A stretch of DNA of 64,000 bases from Cellulosimicrobium cellulans (GCF_007679345.1 NZ_VEGH01000012.1:1-64000); one strand, 5' to 3'; positions 12,183 through 21,419 are shown, counted from the stretch's first letter. The notes: generated by a model from the letters alone, not told the origin. A program made the numbers and translations.

Positions 12183-12204
12183 GATGTCAAACATCTTTGA
12201 CATC
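12183..12204. promoter_or_regulatory. 22-bp near-perfect palindrome (operator 2)
   Basis: GATGTCAAACA followed by TCTTTGACATC, differing from operator 1 at one base. The two centres are 48 bp apart, about 4.5 helical turns. The site lies 41 bp from the promoter of the sugar importer, so it could touch both divergent units. Confidence 0.72.
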
Positions 12205-12244
12205 GGCCCGACGTCACGGTTGCGTCTCGGCGCACGCCCGAGCC

Positions 12245-12273
12245 TTGACAGCAATTCATCCAGACGTTGTAGT
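12245..12273 (+). promoter_or_regulatory. Promoter of the sugar importer operon
   Basis: TTGACA at 12245-12250 and TGTAGT at 12268-12273 are separated by 17 bp, the clearest consensus-like sigma-70 pair in the window. The leader to the ATG at 12330 is about 50 nt. Confidence 0.6.
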
Positions 12274-12329
12274 TATCGGGTCCGGGGCAGCGCCGCCCGG
12301 GGCCGTGCACGTGGAGCAAAGGAGCATCC

Positions 12330-13688
12330 ATGCGTCTGCAGAAGTCCGCCCTCGCGTCCGGGGCCGTCCTCGCCCTGGGTCTCACCGCCGCGTGCAGCGG
12401 CGGTGGCGGCGACAGCGCCGCCGACGACTCGACGATCACCGTCGCCTACCAGAAGACCGCGCAGTTCGTGCAGCTCGACGACCTGCTGCAGAAGGCCAAG
12501 TCCGAGTACGAGGCCGCCAACGAGGGCATGACGGTCGACCTCGTGCCGATCGAGGCCGAGCAGGACCAGTACTTCACCAAGCTCGCGCTGATGAACGGGT
12601 CGGCGGACACCGCGCCGGACGTCATCTACGAGGACACCTTCCAGATCCGCTCGGACGCCGCGGCCGGCTACCTGCAGCCGATCGACGAGTACGTCGAGGC
12701 GTGGGAGGACTGGGACCAGTTCCCGGACACCGCGCGCCAGGCCGGGCTCGGGGACGACGGCAAGGTCTACGGCGTCTCGATGGGCACCGACACCCGCGGG
12801 CTCTACTACAACAAGGACCTGTTCGCGCAGGCCGGCCTCCCGACGGACTGGCAGCCGGAGAGCTGGGACGACATCCTCTCCGCCGCCCGGACGATCAAGG
12901 AGAAGCTGCCCGACGTCACCCCGATCAACGTGTACGCCGGCAAGGCCGCGGGCGAGGCCACGACGATGCAGGGCTTCGAGATGCTGCTCTACGGCACCGA
13001 CGACGAGCTCTACGACGCCGACACCCAGAAGTGGATCACCGGCTCGCAGGGCTTCACCGACTCGCTGGCGTTCCTCGAGACGATCTACGGCGAGGGCCTC
13101 GCGCCGTCGCTGGACATCGCGCTCGACGCGTCGGTCGGCGCCCGCGTCGCCACCGAGCTGCTGCCGCAGGGCAAGCTCGCGATGGCGGTCGACGGCTCCT
13201 GGCTGCCGGGCGGCTGGATCACCGGCGACAACGCCTGGCCCGAGTGGGAGGAGACCCTGGGCATGGCCGCGATGCCGACCCAGGACGGGCAGGAGCCCGG
13301 CTTCACCTCGATGTCCGGCGGCTGGACCCTCGCGGTCGGCGCGCACGCGGGCGACCCGCAGGCGGCGTTCGACTTCATCGCCACGGCGCTGAACAAGGAG
13401 AACTCGCTCAAGTACGACACCGAGAACAGCCAGATCGCGGTGCGCACCGACGTCGCGGAGGACCCGGAGTACCTGGGGTTCAACCCGTCGTTCGAGTTCT
13501 TCAGCTCGCTGGTCGACTACACGCACTTCCGCCCGGCGACCCCGGACTACTCGCAGATCTCGTCGAACATCCAGGTCGCCGCGGAGTCGGTGGCGACCGG
13601 GCAGGCGACGGCCGAGGAGGCGGCGGCCACCTACGACGAGGGGCTGGCGTCCATCGTGGGCGACGACGCGACGCAGGCCGCCGGCTGA
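12330..13688 (+). CDS. ABC sugar importer, extracellular solute-binding lipoprotein
   Basis: A 452-aa family 1 solute-binding protein. The signal peptide ends in the lipobox LTAAC with the lipidated Cys at residue 22, followed by a Gly/Ser/Asp linker. The mature part has typical features: TAPDVIYEDTFQI, GTDTRGLYYNKDLF near 158, and GKLAMAVDGSWLPGGW near 280. It should capture an oligosaccharide at the outer membrane face and deliver it to the two permeases encoded next. Its stop codon overlaps the first permease ATG. The adjoining GH38 gene suggests alpha-mannosides as the ligand, an inference from context. AGGAGC at 12321 is the ribosome-binding site. Confidence 0.93.
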   Translation: MRLQKSALASGAVLALGLTAACSGGGGDSAADDSTITVAYQKTAQFVQLDDLLQKAKSEYEAANEGMTVDLVPIEAEQDQYFTKLALMNGSADTAPDVIYEDTFQIRSDAAAGYLQPIDEYVEAWEDWDQFPDTARQAGLGDDGKVYGVSMGTDTRGLYYNKDLFAQAGLPTDWQPESWDDILSAARTIKEKLPDVTPINVYAGKAAGEATTMQGFEMLLYGTDDELYDADTQKWITGSQGFTDSLAFLETIYGEGLAPSLDIALDASVGARVATELLPQGKLAMAVDGSWLPGGWITGDNAWPEWEETLGMAAMPTQDGQEPGFTSMSGGWTLAVGAHAGDPQAAFDFIATALNKENSLKYDTENSQIAVRTDVAEDPEYLGFNPSFEFFSSLVDYTHFRPATPDYSQISSNIQVAAESVATGQATAEEAAATYDEGLASIVGDDATQAAG

Positions 13689-14617
13689 TGACGGCCGCCA
13701 CGCTGGACCGGCCGGCGGCGGGGGGCGGGTTCCGCCGCCCCCGCCGCCGGCCCGGCCGGACCGCGCTGCGGCTGCTGCCGCTGCTGCCCGCGGTCGCGCT
13801 CATGCTGGTGTTCCTGGCCGGTCCGGTGCTGTGGTCGTTCTACGGCTCGCTGACCAACCAGGCGCTGACCGGCTACAAGGCGGCGAACCCGGAGTTCGTG
13901 GGCCTGGACAACTACGCCGAGCTGCTCACCGACGACGGCTTCTGGAAGGCCGTCGTCCTGACGGTGGTGTTCGTCGGGGCGTCGGCCGTGATCGGGCAGA
14001 ACGTGCTCGGCATGGCGCTCGCGCTGCTGCTCCGGGCCGCCGCGAAGCCGCTGCGCGCCGTGGTGTCCGCGCTGGTCGTCGTGGCGTGGGTGCTGCCGGA
14101 GATCGTCGCGGCGTTCGCGCTGTACGCGTTCTTCTCCACCGACGGCACGCTCAACCAGGTGCTCGGCTGGTTCGGGCTCGAGGGGCCGACCTGGCTCATC
14201 TCGGTGCCGATGCTCGCCGTCATCCTCGCGAACATCTGGCGCGGGACCGCGTTCTCGATGATGGTCTACGGCGCCGCGCTGTCGGAGGTGCCGCCCGACG
14301 TCACGGAGGCCGCCGCGATCGACGGCGCCACCGGCCCGCAGCGGTTCTTCCGGATCACGCTGCCGATGATCCGCCGGTCGATCTCGACCAACCTCATGCT
14401 CACGACCCTGCAGACCCTCGCGGTGTTCACCCTGATCTGGGTGATGACCGGCGGCGGCCCCGGCACGGACTCCTCGACGCTGCCCGTGCTGGCCTACCAG
14501 GAGGCGTTCAAGTTCGCGCAGGTCGGCTACGGCACGGCGATCGCGACGGTGACGCTGCTGGTCGGGGCCGTGTTCTCGATCGTGTACATCCGCGTGCTCA
14601 AGCCGGAGGTGGACTGA
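13688..14617 (+). CDS. ABC sugar importer permease (MalF type)
   Basis: A 309-aa permease with six predicted membrane helices after a basic Pro/Arg-rich N-terminus. The EAA cytoplasmic loop, where the ATPase docks, reads EAAAIDGATGPQRFFRITLP near 210-230. The ATG overlaps the stop of the binding-protein gene, and its own TGA overlaps the next ATG, so the three genes are co-translated. No ATPase gene is in the operon, as is usual for actinobacterial CUT1 systems that share an MsiK-type ATPase encoded elsewhere. Confidence 0.92.
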   Translation: MTAATLDRPAAGGGFRRPRRRPGRTALRLLPLLPAVALMLVFLAGPVLWSFYGSLTNQALTGYKAANPEFVGLDNYAELLTDDGFWKAVVLTVVFVGASAVIGQNVLGMALALLLRAAAKPLRAVVSALVVVAWVLPEIVAAFALYAFFSTDGTLNQVLGWFGLEGPTWLISVPMLAVILANIWRGTAFSMMVYGAALSEVPPDVTEAAAIDGATGPQRFFRITLPMIRRSISTNLMLTTLQTLAVFTLIWVMTGGGPGTDSSTLPVLAYQEAFKFAQVGYGTAIATVTLLVGAVFSIVYIRVLKPEVD

Positions 14618-15522
14618 TGGCCGCGCTCACCGCCCCCACCGCCCCGGTGGCGTCGTCGGCCCGCCGGCGCGCCGGCCGCAACGTCCCGTCCGTCGCGTCG
14701 CCCCGGCGCCGCACCGGCCGGCTGCTGGTCACGCTCGCCCTGGTGGTGGTCGGCATCGCGTTCCTGGTGCCGCTCGCGTGGATCGTGCTGGCGTCGCTCG
14801 ACCCCGCCGCGACGGTGTCGGTCAAGCTGCCCGAGTCGGTCACCACGGACAACTTCACCGAGATCCTCACCTGGGAGGCCACCTTCCGGCCGCTGTGGAA
14901 CTCGCTGGTGCTGTCCCTCGGCACCGGGGTCGTCACGGTGCTGGCGTCGGTGCTCGCGGCCTACCCGCTGTCGCGCTACCAGATGCGGTTCCGCAAGCCG
15001 TTCCTGTACTCGATCCTGTTCGGCACCTGCCTGCCGATCACGGCGATGATGGTCCCGGTCTACGCGCTGTTCGTGTACCTGGGGCTGCTCGACTCGGTGC
15101 CGGGGACGATCTTCTTCCTCGCGGCGACGTCGCTGCCGATGGCGATCTGGATGACCAAGAACTTCATGGACTCCGTGCCGGTGTCCCTGGAGGAGGCCGC
15201 CTGGGTGGACGGCGCCGGCTCCATGACCGCGCTGCGCCGGATCGTGGTCCCGCTGATGCGCCAGGGCATCGCCGTGGTGTTCATCTTCGTGTTCACGCAG
15301 GCCTGGGGGAACTTCTTCGTCCCGTTCGTGCTGCTGTTCTCGCCCGACAACCAGCCCGCGGCCGTCGCCATCTACAGCTTCTTCGGCACCTACGGGACGG
15401 TCGCCTACGGCCGGCTCGCGGCGTTCTCGATCCTCTACTCGGTCCCGGTGCTCGTGCTGTACCTGCTGGTGCAGCGGTTCTCCGGGGGCTCGTTCGCCAT
15501 GTCCGGGGCCGTCAAGGGCTGA
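14617..15522 (+). CDS. ABC sugar importer permease (MalG type)
   Basis: A 301-aa partner permease. After about 35 basic N-terminal residues come six hydrophobic segments and the EAA loop EEAAWVDGAGSMTALRRIVV near 195-215. It forms the transmembrane channel with the preceding permease. The ATG overlaps the previous stop. The GH38 mannosidase gene follows after 55 bp, probably in the same transcript. Confidence 0.92.
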   Translation: MAALTAPTAPVASSARRRAGRNVPSVASPRRRTGRLLVTLALVVVGIAFLVPLAWIVLASLDPAATVSVKLPESVTTDNFTEILTWEATFRPLWNSLVLSLGTGVVTVLASVLAAYPLSRYQMRFRKPFLYSILFGTCLPITAMMVPVYALFVYLGLLDSVPGTIFFLAATSLPMAIWMTKNFMDSVPVSLEEAAWVDGAGSMTALRRIVVPLMRQGIAVVFIFVFTQAWGNFFVPFVLLFSPDNQPAAVAIYSFFGTYGTVAYGRLAAFSILYSVPVLVLYLLVQRFSGGSFAMSGAVKG

Positions 15523-15577
15523 CGCCCGCGCCCCGCCCTCTCGACCCGATCACCGCACGCCGTCAGGAAGGTCCACC

Positions 15578-18500
15578 ATGCCCGTCGAGCACTCCGCCGC
15601 CGTCGTCCAGCGCGTCCAGCGGTTCCTGCACGAGCGGCTCGCCCCGGCGGTCGTCGCCGACCGCGCGCCCCTCGACGTCACCGCCTGGACGGCGCCGGGG
15701 GAGCCGGTGCCGTTCGCCGAGGCCGTGGCGCAGGCGTACGCCGCGGCGCCGCCGGGGACGCCGTGGGGGGCCCCGTGGAGCACGACGTGGTTCCGGATGA
15801 CCGGCGACGTCCCGGCCGGGTGGCTCGACTCCGACGGGGTGCGGGAGGGCCGGCAGGCGGTCGAGCTCGCGATCGACCTCGGGTTCACCACGACCCAGCC
15901 GGGGTTCCAGGCGGAGGGCCTGGTGCTCCGCCCGGACGGCGTCGCGGTCAAGGGGCTGTCGCCGCGGAACCAGGCGGTGCCGTGGGCCGAGGGCCGGGTC
16001 GACGTCTACGTCGAGGCCGCCGGCAACCCGGACGTCGGCAGCAGCACCTGGTACGGGCCGACGCCGCTCGGCGACCCGCTGACCGCCGGCACCGACCCGC
16101 TGTACGCGCTGCGGTCCGCCGAGGTCGTGCTGCGCGACGTCGAGGTCTGGGAGCTGTGGCAGGACCTGCTCGCGGTGCTCGGGCTGGTCGAGGTCGTCGA
16201 CCCGGCCTCCACCCGGTACGCCCGGGCCGTGCGCGCGCTGGACCTGGTGGTGGACGCGGTGGACCCGTCCGACGTCGCCGGCACCGCCGCGGCGGGCCGG
16301 GCGGTGCTGCGGCCGGTGCTCGACGTGCCGGCCGCGCCGGGCGGGCACCGGGTGCTCGCGACCGGGCACGCGCACATCGACTCCGCCTGGCTGTGGCCGG
16401 CCCGGGAGACGGTGCGGAAGTGCTCGCGGACCTTCGCCAGCGTCGTCGCGCTGATGGACGAGCGGCCGGACTTCGTGTTCGCGTGCTCGTCGGCGCAGCA
16501 GTACGCCTGGGTGGCGGAGCGGCACCCGGAGCTGTTCGAGCGGATCCGCGCCAAGGTCGCGGCGGGCCAGTTCGTGCCGGTCGGCGGCATGTGGGTCGAG
16601 TCGGACACCAACATGCCGGGCGGCGAGGCACTCGCCCGGCAGATGGTCGAGGGCAAGCGGTACTTCCTCGACGAGCTCGGCGTCGAGACCCAGGACGTGT
16701 GGCTGCCGGACTCGTTCGGCTACACCGGTGCACTGCCGCAGATCGTCCGCGCCGCGGGGTCGAGGTGGTTCCTGTCGCAGAAGCTGTCCTGGAACGACAC
16801 CAACCGGATGCCGCACCACACGTTCCACTGGGAGGGCATCGACGGGTCCCGGGTGCTCGCGCACTTCCCGCCGGTCGACACCTACAACTCCGACCTGTCG
16901 CCGAAGGAGCTCGCGCACGCCGAGCGGAACTTCGCGGACAAGGACGTCGCCTCCGAGTCGCTGGTGCCGTTCGGCTGGGGCGACGGCGGCGGCGGGCCGA
17001 CGCGCGAGATGCTCGCCGCGGCGGACCGGGCGCGGTCGCTCGGCGGGCTGCCCGAGGTCGAGCTGGGGTCGCCGAACACGTTCTTCGAGCGCGCCGAGGC
17101 CGAGCTGGCGGACGCGGGGCCCGGGTCGCCCGCGGTGTGGTCCGGGGAGATGTACCTGGAGTACCACCGCGGCACCTACACCTCGCAGGCGCGCACCAAG
17201 CGCGGCAACCGGCGCAGCGAGCACCTGCTGCGCGAGGCCGAGCTGTGGGCCGCGACCGCCGCCGTGCGGACCGGCGCCGCCTACCCGGCCGACGAGCTGC
17301 GCGCGCTGTGGCGGGTCGTGCTGCTGCACCAGTTCCACGACATCCTGCCCGGGTCGTCGATCGGCTGGGTCTACCGGCAGGCGGAGGAGGCGTACGCCGA
17401 CGTCGAGGTCCGGGCCACCGCCGTGATCGACGCGGCGCTCGCGGTCCTGGTCGGCGACGGCGACCGCACGGTGCGGCTGAACGCGGCGCCGCACCCGAGG
17501 GACGGGGTGCCGGCGCTGGGCGGGGCACGGGCGTCGGACGACGGCGCCGTGCCGGGGTCGACGGGGTCGGTCGAGGTGCTGCGCGAGGGCGACGCGCTGC
17601 GGGTGCGCACCGACGCGCTCGACGTGCGGCTCACGCCCGGCGGGCAGCTCGCGTCCGTCCGCGACCTGGCCGCCGACCGGGAGGCGGTCGCGCCCGGGCA
17701 CCTGGCGAACCTGCTCCAGGTGCACCGCGACGTCCCCCGGCAGTGGGACGCGTGGGACATCGACGCCGAGTACCGGCGCACCGTCGAGGACCTGCTCGAC
17801 GCCGACGTGCTGGAGGTGGTGGCGGAGAAGCCCGACCGCGCCGTGATCCGCACCTCGCGCACCGTCGGCGACTCGACGATCGTGCAGGAGCTGACCTTCC
17901 GGCCGGGCACCCGCGCGGTCGAGATCGTCACCGAGGTCGACTGGCACGAGCGGCAGCGCCTGCTCAAGCTCGCGTTCGGCCTCGACGTGCACGCCGACCG
18001 GTCCGCCGCCGAGACCCAGTTCGGCCACGTGCACCGGCCCACGCACACGAACACCTCCTGGGACGAGGCGCGGTACGAGATCTGCGCGCACCGCTGGCTG
18101 CACGTCGGCGAGACCGGCTACGGCGTCTCGGTCGCCAACGACGCCACCTACGGCCACGACGTCACCCGGGCGGTCGCCGACGACGGCCGGACGGCCACGG
18201 TGCTCCGGCAGTCGCTGCTGCGGGCCCCGCTGTTCCCCGACCCCGAGGCCGACCAGGGCCGGCACCGGTTCCTGTCCGTGCTGCACGTCGGCGCGGGCGT
18301 CCCCGAGGCGGTCGTCGACGGGTATCGGGCGAACCTGCCGGTGCGCGAGGTCCGGGGCGGCCGGGACGTCGCGCCGCTGGTGACCGTCGACGGGCCGGGG
18401 GCGGTCGTCGAGGCGGTCAAGCTGGCGGACGACGGGTCGGGCGACGTGGTCGTGCGGCTGTACGAGGCGCACGGCGGGCGGGCGCGGGCGACCGTGTCCG

Positions 18501-18712
18501 CCGGGTTCGACGCCGCCGGCGTGGTCGAGGTCGACCTGCTGGAGCGCGAGGTCGCGGCGCGGGCCGTCGTGCCCGCGGGGGCGGCCGGGTCCCCGGCGGG
18601 CGGGGGCGCCGGGGCGGACGAGACCGCTGGGGCGGCCGGGGCGGCGGGCGCGGCGGTCGCGCTCGACCTCCGGCCGTTCCAGCTCGTCACCCTCCGCTTC
18701 CGCCGGCGCTGA
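15578..18712 (+). CDS. Cytoplasmic GH38 alpha-mannosidase
   Basis: A 1044-aa glycoside hydrolase of family 38, of the usual bacterial length. The zinc site is in GHAHIDSAWLW (His264 and Asp268), and the catalytic nucleophile is Asp378 in WLPDSFGY. A further conserved segment is LHQFHDILPGSSIGWVY near 585. There is no signal peptide, so it hydrolyses mannosides imported by the preceding ABC system. AGGAAGG at 15566 is the ribosome-binding site. The C-terminus has a Gly/Ala insertion (about 1010-1030) before the final strand. Linkage specificity cannot be read from sequence. Confidence 0.94.
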   Translation: MPVEHSAAVVQRVQRFLHERLAPAVVADRAPLDVTAWTAPGEPVPFAEAVAQAYAAAPPGTPWGAPWSTTWFRMTGDVPAGWLDSDGVREGRQAVELAIDLGFTTTQPGFQAEGLVLRPDGVAVKGLSPRNQAVPWAEGRVDVYVEAAGNPDVGSSTWYGPTPLGDPLTAGTDPLYALRSAEVVLRDVEVWELWQDLLAVLGLVEVVDPASTRYARAVRALDLVVDAVDPSDVAGTAAAGRAVLRPVLDVPAAPGGHRVLATGHAHIDSAWLWPARETVRKCSRTFASVVALMDERPDFVFACSSAQQYAWVAERHPELFERIRAKVAAGQFVPVGGMWVESDTNMPGGEALARQMVEGKRYFLDELGVETQDVWLPDSFGYTGALPQIVRAAGSRWFLSQKLSWNDTNRMPHHTFHWEGIDGSRVLAHFPPVDTYNSDLSPKELAHAERNFADKDVASESLVPFGWGDGGGGPTREMLAAADRARSLGGLPEVELGSPNTFFERAEAELADAGPGSPAVWSGEMYLEYHRGTYTSQARTKRGNRRSEHLLREAELWAATAAVRTGAAYPADELRALWRVVLLHQFHDILPGSSIGWVYRQAEEAYADVEVRATAVIDAALAVLVGDGDRTVRLNAAPHPRDGVPALGGARASDDGAVPGSTGSVEVLREGDALRVRTDALDVRLTPGGQLASVRDLAADREAVAPGHLANLLQVHRDVPRQWDAWDIDAEYRRTVEDLLDADVLEVVAEKPDRAVIRTSRTVGDSTIVQELTFRPGTRAVEIVTEVDWHERQRLLKLAFGLDVHADRSAAETQFGHVHRPTHTNTSWDEARYEICAHRWLHVGETGYGVSVANDATYGHDVTRAVADDGRTATVLRQSLLRAPLFPDPEADQGRHRFLSVLHVGAGVPEAVVDGYRANLPVREVRGGRDVAPLVTVDGPGAVVEAVKLADDGSGDVVVRLYEAHGGRARATVSAGFDAAGVVEVDLLEREVAARAVVPAGAAGSPAGGGAGADETAGAAGAAGAAVALDLRPFQLVTLRFRRR

Positions 18713-18790
18713 CCCGCGCCGCCGCGGCGGGCCGCGCCCCCGCCCGCCGGGCCGCGCGCTCCAGCTCGCCGGGCCGCGCGCTCCCGCTGT

Positions 18791-18864
18791 CGCCGAGATA
18801 GGACCTCCACGCCGAGATAGGGCCGTGCACGGTCCTATCTCGGCGCGACGGTCCTACGTCGGCG
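18791..18864. repeat. 19-bp-phased intergenic array (two direct, two inverted words)
   Basis: The word CGCCGAGATAGGACC occurs at 18791 and, as CGCCGAGATAGGGCC, at 18810. Its inverse GGTCCTATCTCGGCG is at 18831, and GGTCCTACGTCGGCG at 18850. Both same-strand steps are exactly 19 bp. The central pair forms a 36-nt hairpin (18810-18845). It lies 78 bp after the mannosidase stop. The same layout occurs at 23016. Confidence 0.85.
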
Positions 18865-19102
18865 CCGGTGTGGACCGGGGTGGCCCGGGGCGGCGCGCGG
18901 GGCGGCGCGCGCCGGACGAGCGCGCGGGGTCGGCGCGGGCGGCGCGCGGGGGCGGCGCGGACCGGCGTCGGACGCACAGGTTGCGCCCAGGGTCGGCCCA
19001 GGGTGTCGGCAGGTGGGGGCGGGAGCGTCGGCGCTGGTGGGCGCGGCGCCGCGGAGTGCGGCGGCGCGTCCGGCGTCCGACCCCCCGCACAGGAAGCGAC
19101 CG
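18865..19102. other. GC-rich gap with no recognisable gene
   Basis: Simple GC-rich sequence (GGCGCG and GGGCGG runs) between the phased array and the thioredoxin-fold gene. I see no convincing coding sequence, RNA gene or consensus promoter. The AGGAAG at 19091-19096 serves as the downstream ribosome-binding site. Confidence 0.5.
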
Positions 19103-20176
19103 ATGAGCGCACGACCCCCGGCCCAGGAGAAGCTGCCGAAGAAGGACCGCAAGGCGCTCGCCCGTGAGCTCGCCCGCCTGGAGCGGGAGCGGCAGGCGCA
19201 GCGGCGGCGGCGGAACCGGCGGCTCGGCTGGGCGGGCGCGGGCACCGCGGTCGTCGCGGCCGGCGTGATCACGGCGCTCGCCGTCCAGGCCTCCGTCCGC
19301 GCCGGGCAGGTCGGCCCGCACAACATGCTGTCCGACGGCATCGTGGTCACCGGCGACGGGAGCGCCGTCGCCGCGAGCCGGACGAGCGCGCTCGACCCGG
19401 GGGAGTCGCCGGTCGCCACCGCCGTGGACCGCAGCACCGGGGTGCTGGACCTGGTGCTCTACCTGGACTACCGGTCGCCCGAGGCGCAGACGTTCTGGAC
19501 GGCGAACTCGGCGTCCATCGAGCAGTGGGTGACCGCCGGCTACGCGACGCTGGAGATCCACCCGCTGGCACTGCTGGACGGGGCGACGGTGCGCACCGGC
19601 CCCACGCCGTCCCCGGCGGTCTCCGCCGCACCGTCGGCGTCCCCGGCGGCGGACGACTCGCTGCTGGGCAGCATGGTCACGACCGGCGACTACTCCGCCC
19701 GCGCCGCCGGCGCCCTCGCGTGCGTGGCCGACACGACGCCGGACAGCGTGCTCGCCGTGCACGACGCGCTGCTCGCCGCGCAGCCCGACCTCGACGAGGA
19801 CGGCATCGACGACGGCGACCTGCTCGCGCTCGTCCAGGACGCCGGCGTCGCCGACGAGACGGTCGCCGGCTGCATCACGGACGGCGGCTTCACCGACTGG
19901 GCGACCGAGGCGACCGCCCGCGCGGCGCGGTCCGTGCCGTACGACGTCGGCAGCGTCACCACCAGCCCGGTCGTGCTGGTCGGCGGGCAGCCGTACACCG
20001 GCGACCTCGGCGACGCGGACGCGCTGCTGGCGTTCATCGAGCAGGTGAGCACGGAGCTCGCCGCGCAGGCCGAGGCCGAGGCCACCGCGTCGCCCACCGC
20101 TCCCGCGACGGACCAGCCCACCACGCCCGCGTCCGAGGCGCCCACCGGGGAGGCCACCGGGTCGTCCGCCCCCTAG
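19103..20176 (+). CDS. Membrane-anchored thioredoxin-fold (DsbA-like) protein lacking CxxC
   Basis: A 357-aa protein. A highly charged N-terminus (LPKKDRKALARELARLERER) is followed by one membrane helix (about 40-62). The extracytoplasmic part resembles the actinobacterial DsbA/Thioredoxin_4 family: LVLYLDYRSPEAQTFW near 116-131 and VLVGGQPYTGDL near 293. In the family this strand normally reads YxDFxCPxC; here residues 125-128 are SPEA, so both redox cysteines are missing. Two other Cys (in ALACVAD and VAGCITD) match the positions of accessory cysteines. The C-terminal tail is Thr/Pro/Ala-rich. Probably not an oxidoreductase; a binding or chaperone role is possible. Confidence 0.8.
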   Translation: MSARPPAQEKLPKKDRKALARELARLERERQAQRRRRNRRLGWAGAGTAVVAAGVITALAVQASVRAGQVGPHNMLSDGIVVTGDGSAVAASRTSALDPGESPVATAVDRSTGVLDLVLYLDYRSPEAQTFWTANSASIEQWVTAGYATLEIHPLALLDGATVRTGPTPSPAVSAAPSASPAADDSLLGSMVTTGDYSARAAGALACVADTTPDSVLAVHDALLAAQPDLDEDGIDDGDLLALVQDAGVADETVAGCITDGGFTDWATEATARAARSVPYDVGSVTTSPVVLVGGQPYTGDLGDADALLAFIEQVSTELAAQAEAEATASPTAPATDQPTTPASEAPTGEATGSSAP

Positions 20177-20179
20177 CGT
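20174..20179 (+). promoter_or_regulatory. -10 box of leaderless VanZ-RDD gene
   Basis: TAGCGT begins at the stop codon of the preceding gene and ends six bases before the ATG at 20186. Confidence 0.45.
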
Positions 20180-20185
20180 GGCGGC

Positions 20186-21406
20186 ATGGACCGGTGGACC
20201 TGGCCCGCGTGGGTGGGCGTCGTCGGCGGGCTCGCGGCCTTCGCCGTGCTGCTGGTGCCGGTGCTCGTGGTGCAGAGCCGACGGTACGGCCGGCTCAGCG
20301 GGTGGCGGCTCGTCGGCGCCGCGGCGGTCGCCGTGTACGGGGTCGCGCTGCTGGCGTACACGCTGCTGCCGCTGCCCTCGGGCGACCTCGCCGCGTGGTG
20401 CGCGCGGTACGGCGTGGGTGGTCCGCAGCTGCGACCGCTCCAGTTCGTCGCCGACATCCGGCGGGACACCGCGGGCCTCGGGCTCGGGGCCACCCTGCGC
20501 AGCGCGGCGGTGCTGCAGGTGGTGTTCAACGTGCTCCTGTTCGTCCCGTGGGGCGTGCTCGCCCGGCGGTACCTCGGCTGGGGGGTGCTCGGCAGCACGT
20601 TGTCCGCGGCCGGCGCGTCCCTGCTCGTCGAGACGACCCAGGCGACCGGCGTCTTCGGCCTGATCGGCTGCGCGTACCGGCTGGGCGACGTGGACGACCT
20701 GCTCACGAACACCCTCGGCGGGCTGCTCGGCGCCCTGGTCGCGCCCGTGGTGCTCGGCTGGATGCCGCGTCCCGGTGACCTCGCCGCGGGGCGCTCGCTG
20801 CCACGGCCGGTGACCGTCACCCGGCGCTGGGCCGGGATGCTCGTCGACGCGGCGCTGGTGACCTTCGTCGGCTACGGGATCACCGTCGCGTACCGGCTCC
20901 TGCTGCTCGCGAGCGGGCGGCCGCTCCCGGGCGACGGCGACGCTGTCGAGCTGCTGATCGGCACGGTGCTGCCCGTCGCGGCCCTGCTGTGGCTGCCGCC
21001 GCTGCTCGGGAGCGGGGCGTCGCTCGGACAGCGGGCGATGTGGCTCGAGCCGCGGTGGCAGCGGGCGGACGGGACGACGGGGCGCGGCCCGCTCGGGGTG
21101 CGGGCGGCGCGGGGCGCGCTGGGGGCGGGGCTGTGGGGGCTGCTCACCGTGCTGGCGGCGCTGCCCGGGACGTGGCCGGGCGGTGCGTCGGGGCTCGGCC
21201 CGGCGCGGGACGTCGTGGACGTCGCCGGTGCCGTCGCCGCGTTCGCGCAGCCGGTGCTGGTGGTGGTCTGGGTGCTGTCGGTCCCGTGGAGCCGGGGGCA
21301 CCGAGGGCTCTCGTACGCGCTCACCGGGGCCGAGCTCGCCGACGCGCGGGACACCGGTGCCCGGTCGGCGGCGCCCGGCGGGCTCGCGCGGGACCGGGTG
21401 GGCTGA
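20186..21406 (+). CDS. VanZ-RDD two-domain membrane protein
   Basis: A 406-aa integral membrane protein. The N-terminal half (about 1-195) is VanZ-like, with four or five helices and the LLPLP and NVLLFVPWGVLA...LLVETTQ patterns. The C-terminal half (about 210-390) is an RDD domain beginning with RRWAGMLVDAALV and containing GASLGQRAMWLEP. VanZ proteins have been linked to glycopeptide tolerance and RDD proteins to transport or stress, but neither role is proven here. It follows the thioredoxin-fold gene with only nine bases between and has its own -10 box. Confidence 0.85.
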   Translation: MDRWTWPAWVGVVGGLAAFAVLLVPVLVVQSRRYGRLSGWRLVGAAAVAVYGVALLAYTLLPLPSGDLAAWCARYGVGGPQLRPLQFVADIRRDTAGLGLGATLRSAAVLQVVFNVLLFVPWGVLARRYLGWGVLGSTLSAAGASLLVETTQATGVFGLIGCAYRLGDVDDLLTNTLGGLLGALVAPVVLGWMPRPGDLAAGRSLPRPVTVTRRWAGMLVDAALVTFVGYGITVAYRLLLLASGRPLPGDGDAVELLIGTVLPVAALLWLPPLLGSGASLGQRAMWLEPRWQRADGTTGRGPLGVRAARGALGAGLWGLLTVLAALPGTWPGGASGLGPARDVVDVAGAVAAFAQPVLVVVWVLSVPWSRGHRGLSYALTGAELADARDTGARSAAPGGLARDRVG

Positions 21407-21419
21407 CCGGCCCTCGGCC

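Noticed and set aside
12330..15522. Complete ABC transporter operon
   Set aside because: No ATPase gene is encoded with the binding protein and permeases.
15563..18472. Long minus-strand frame antisense to the mannosidase
   Set aside because: No recognisable domain; composition mirrors third-position bias of the GH38 gene.
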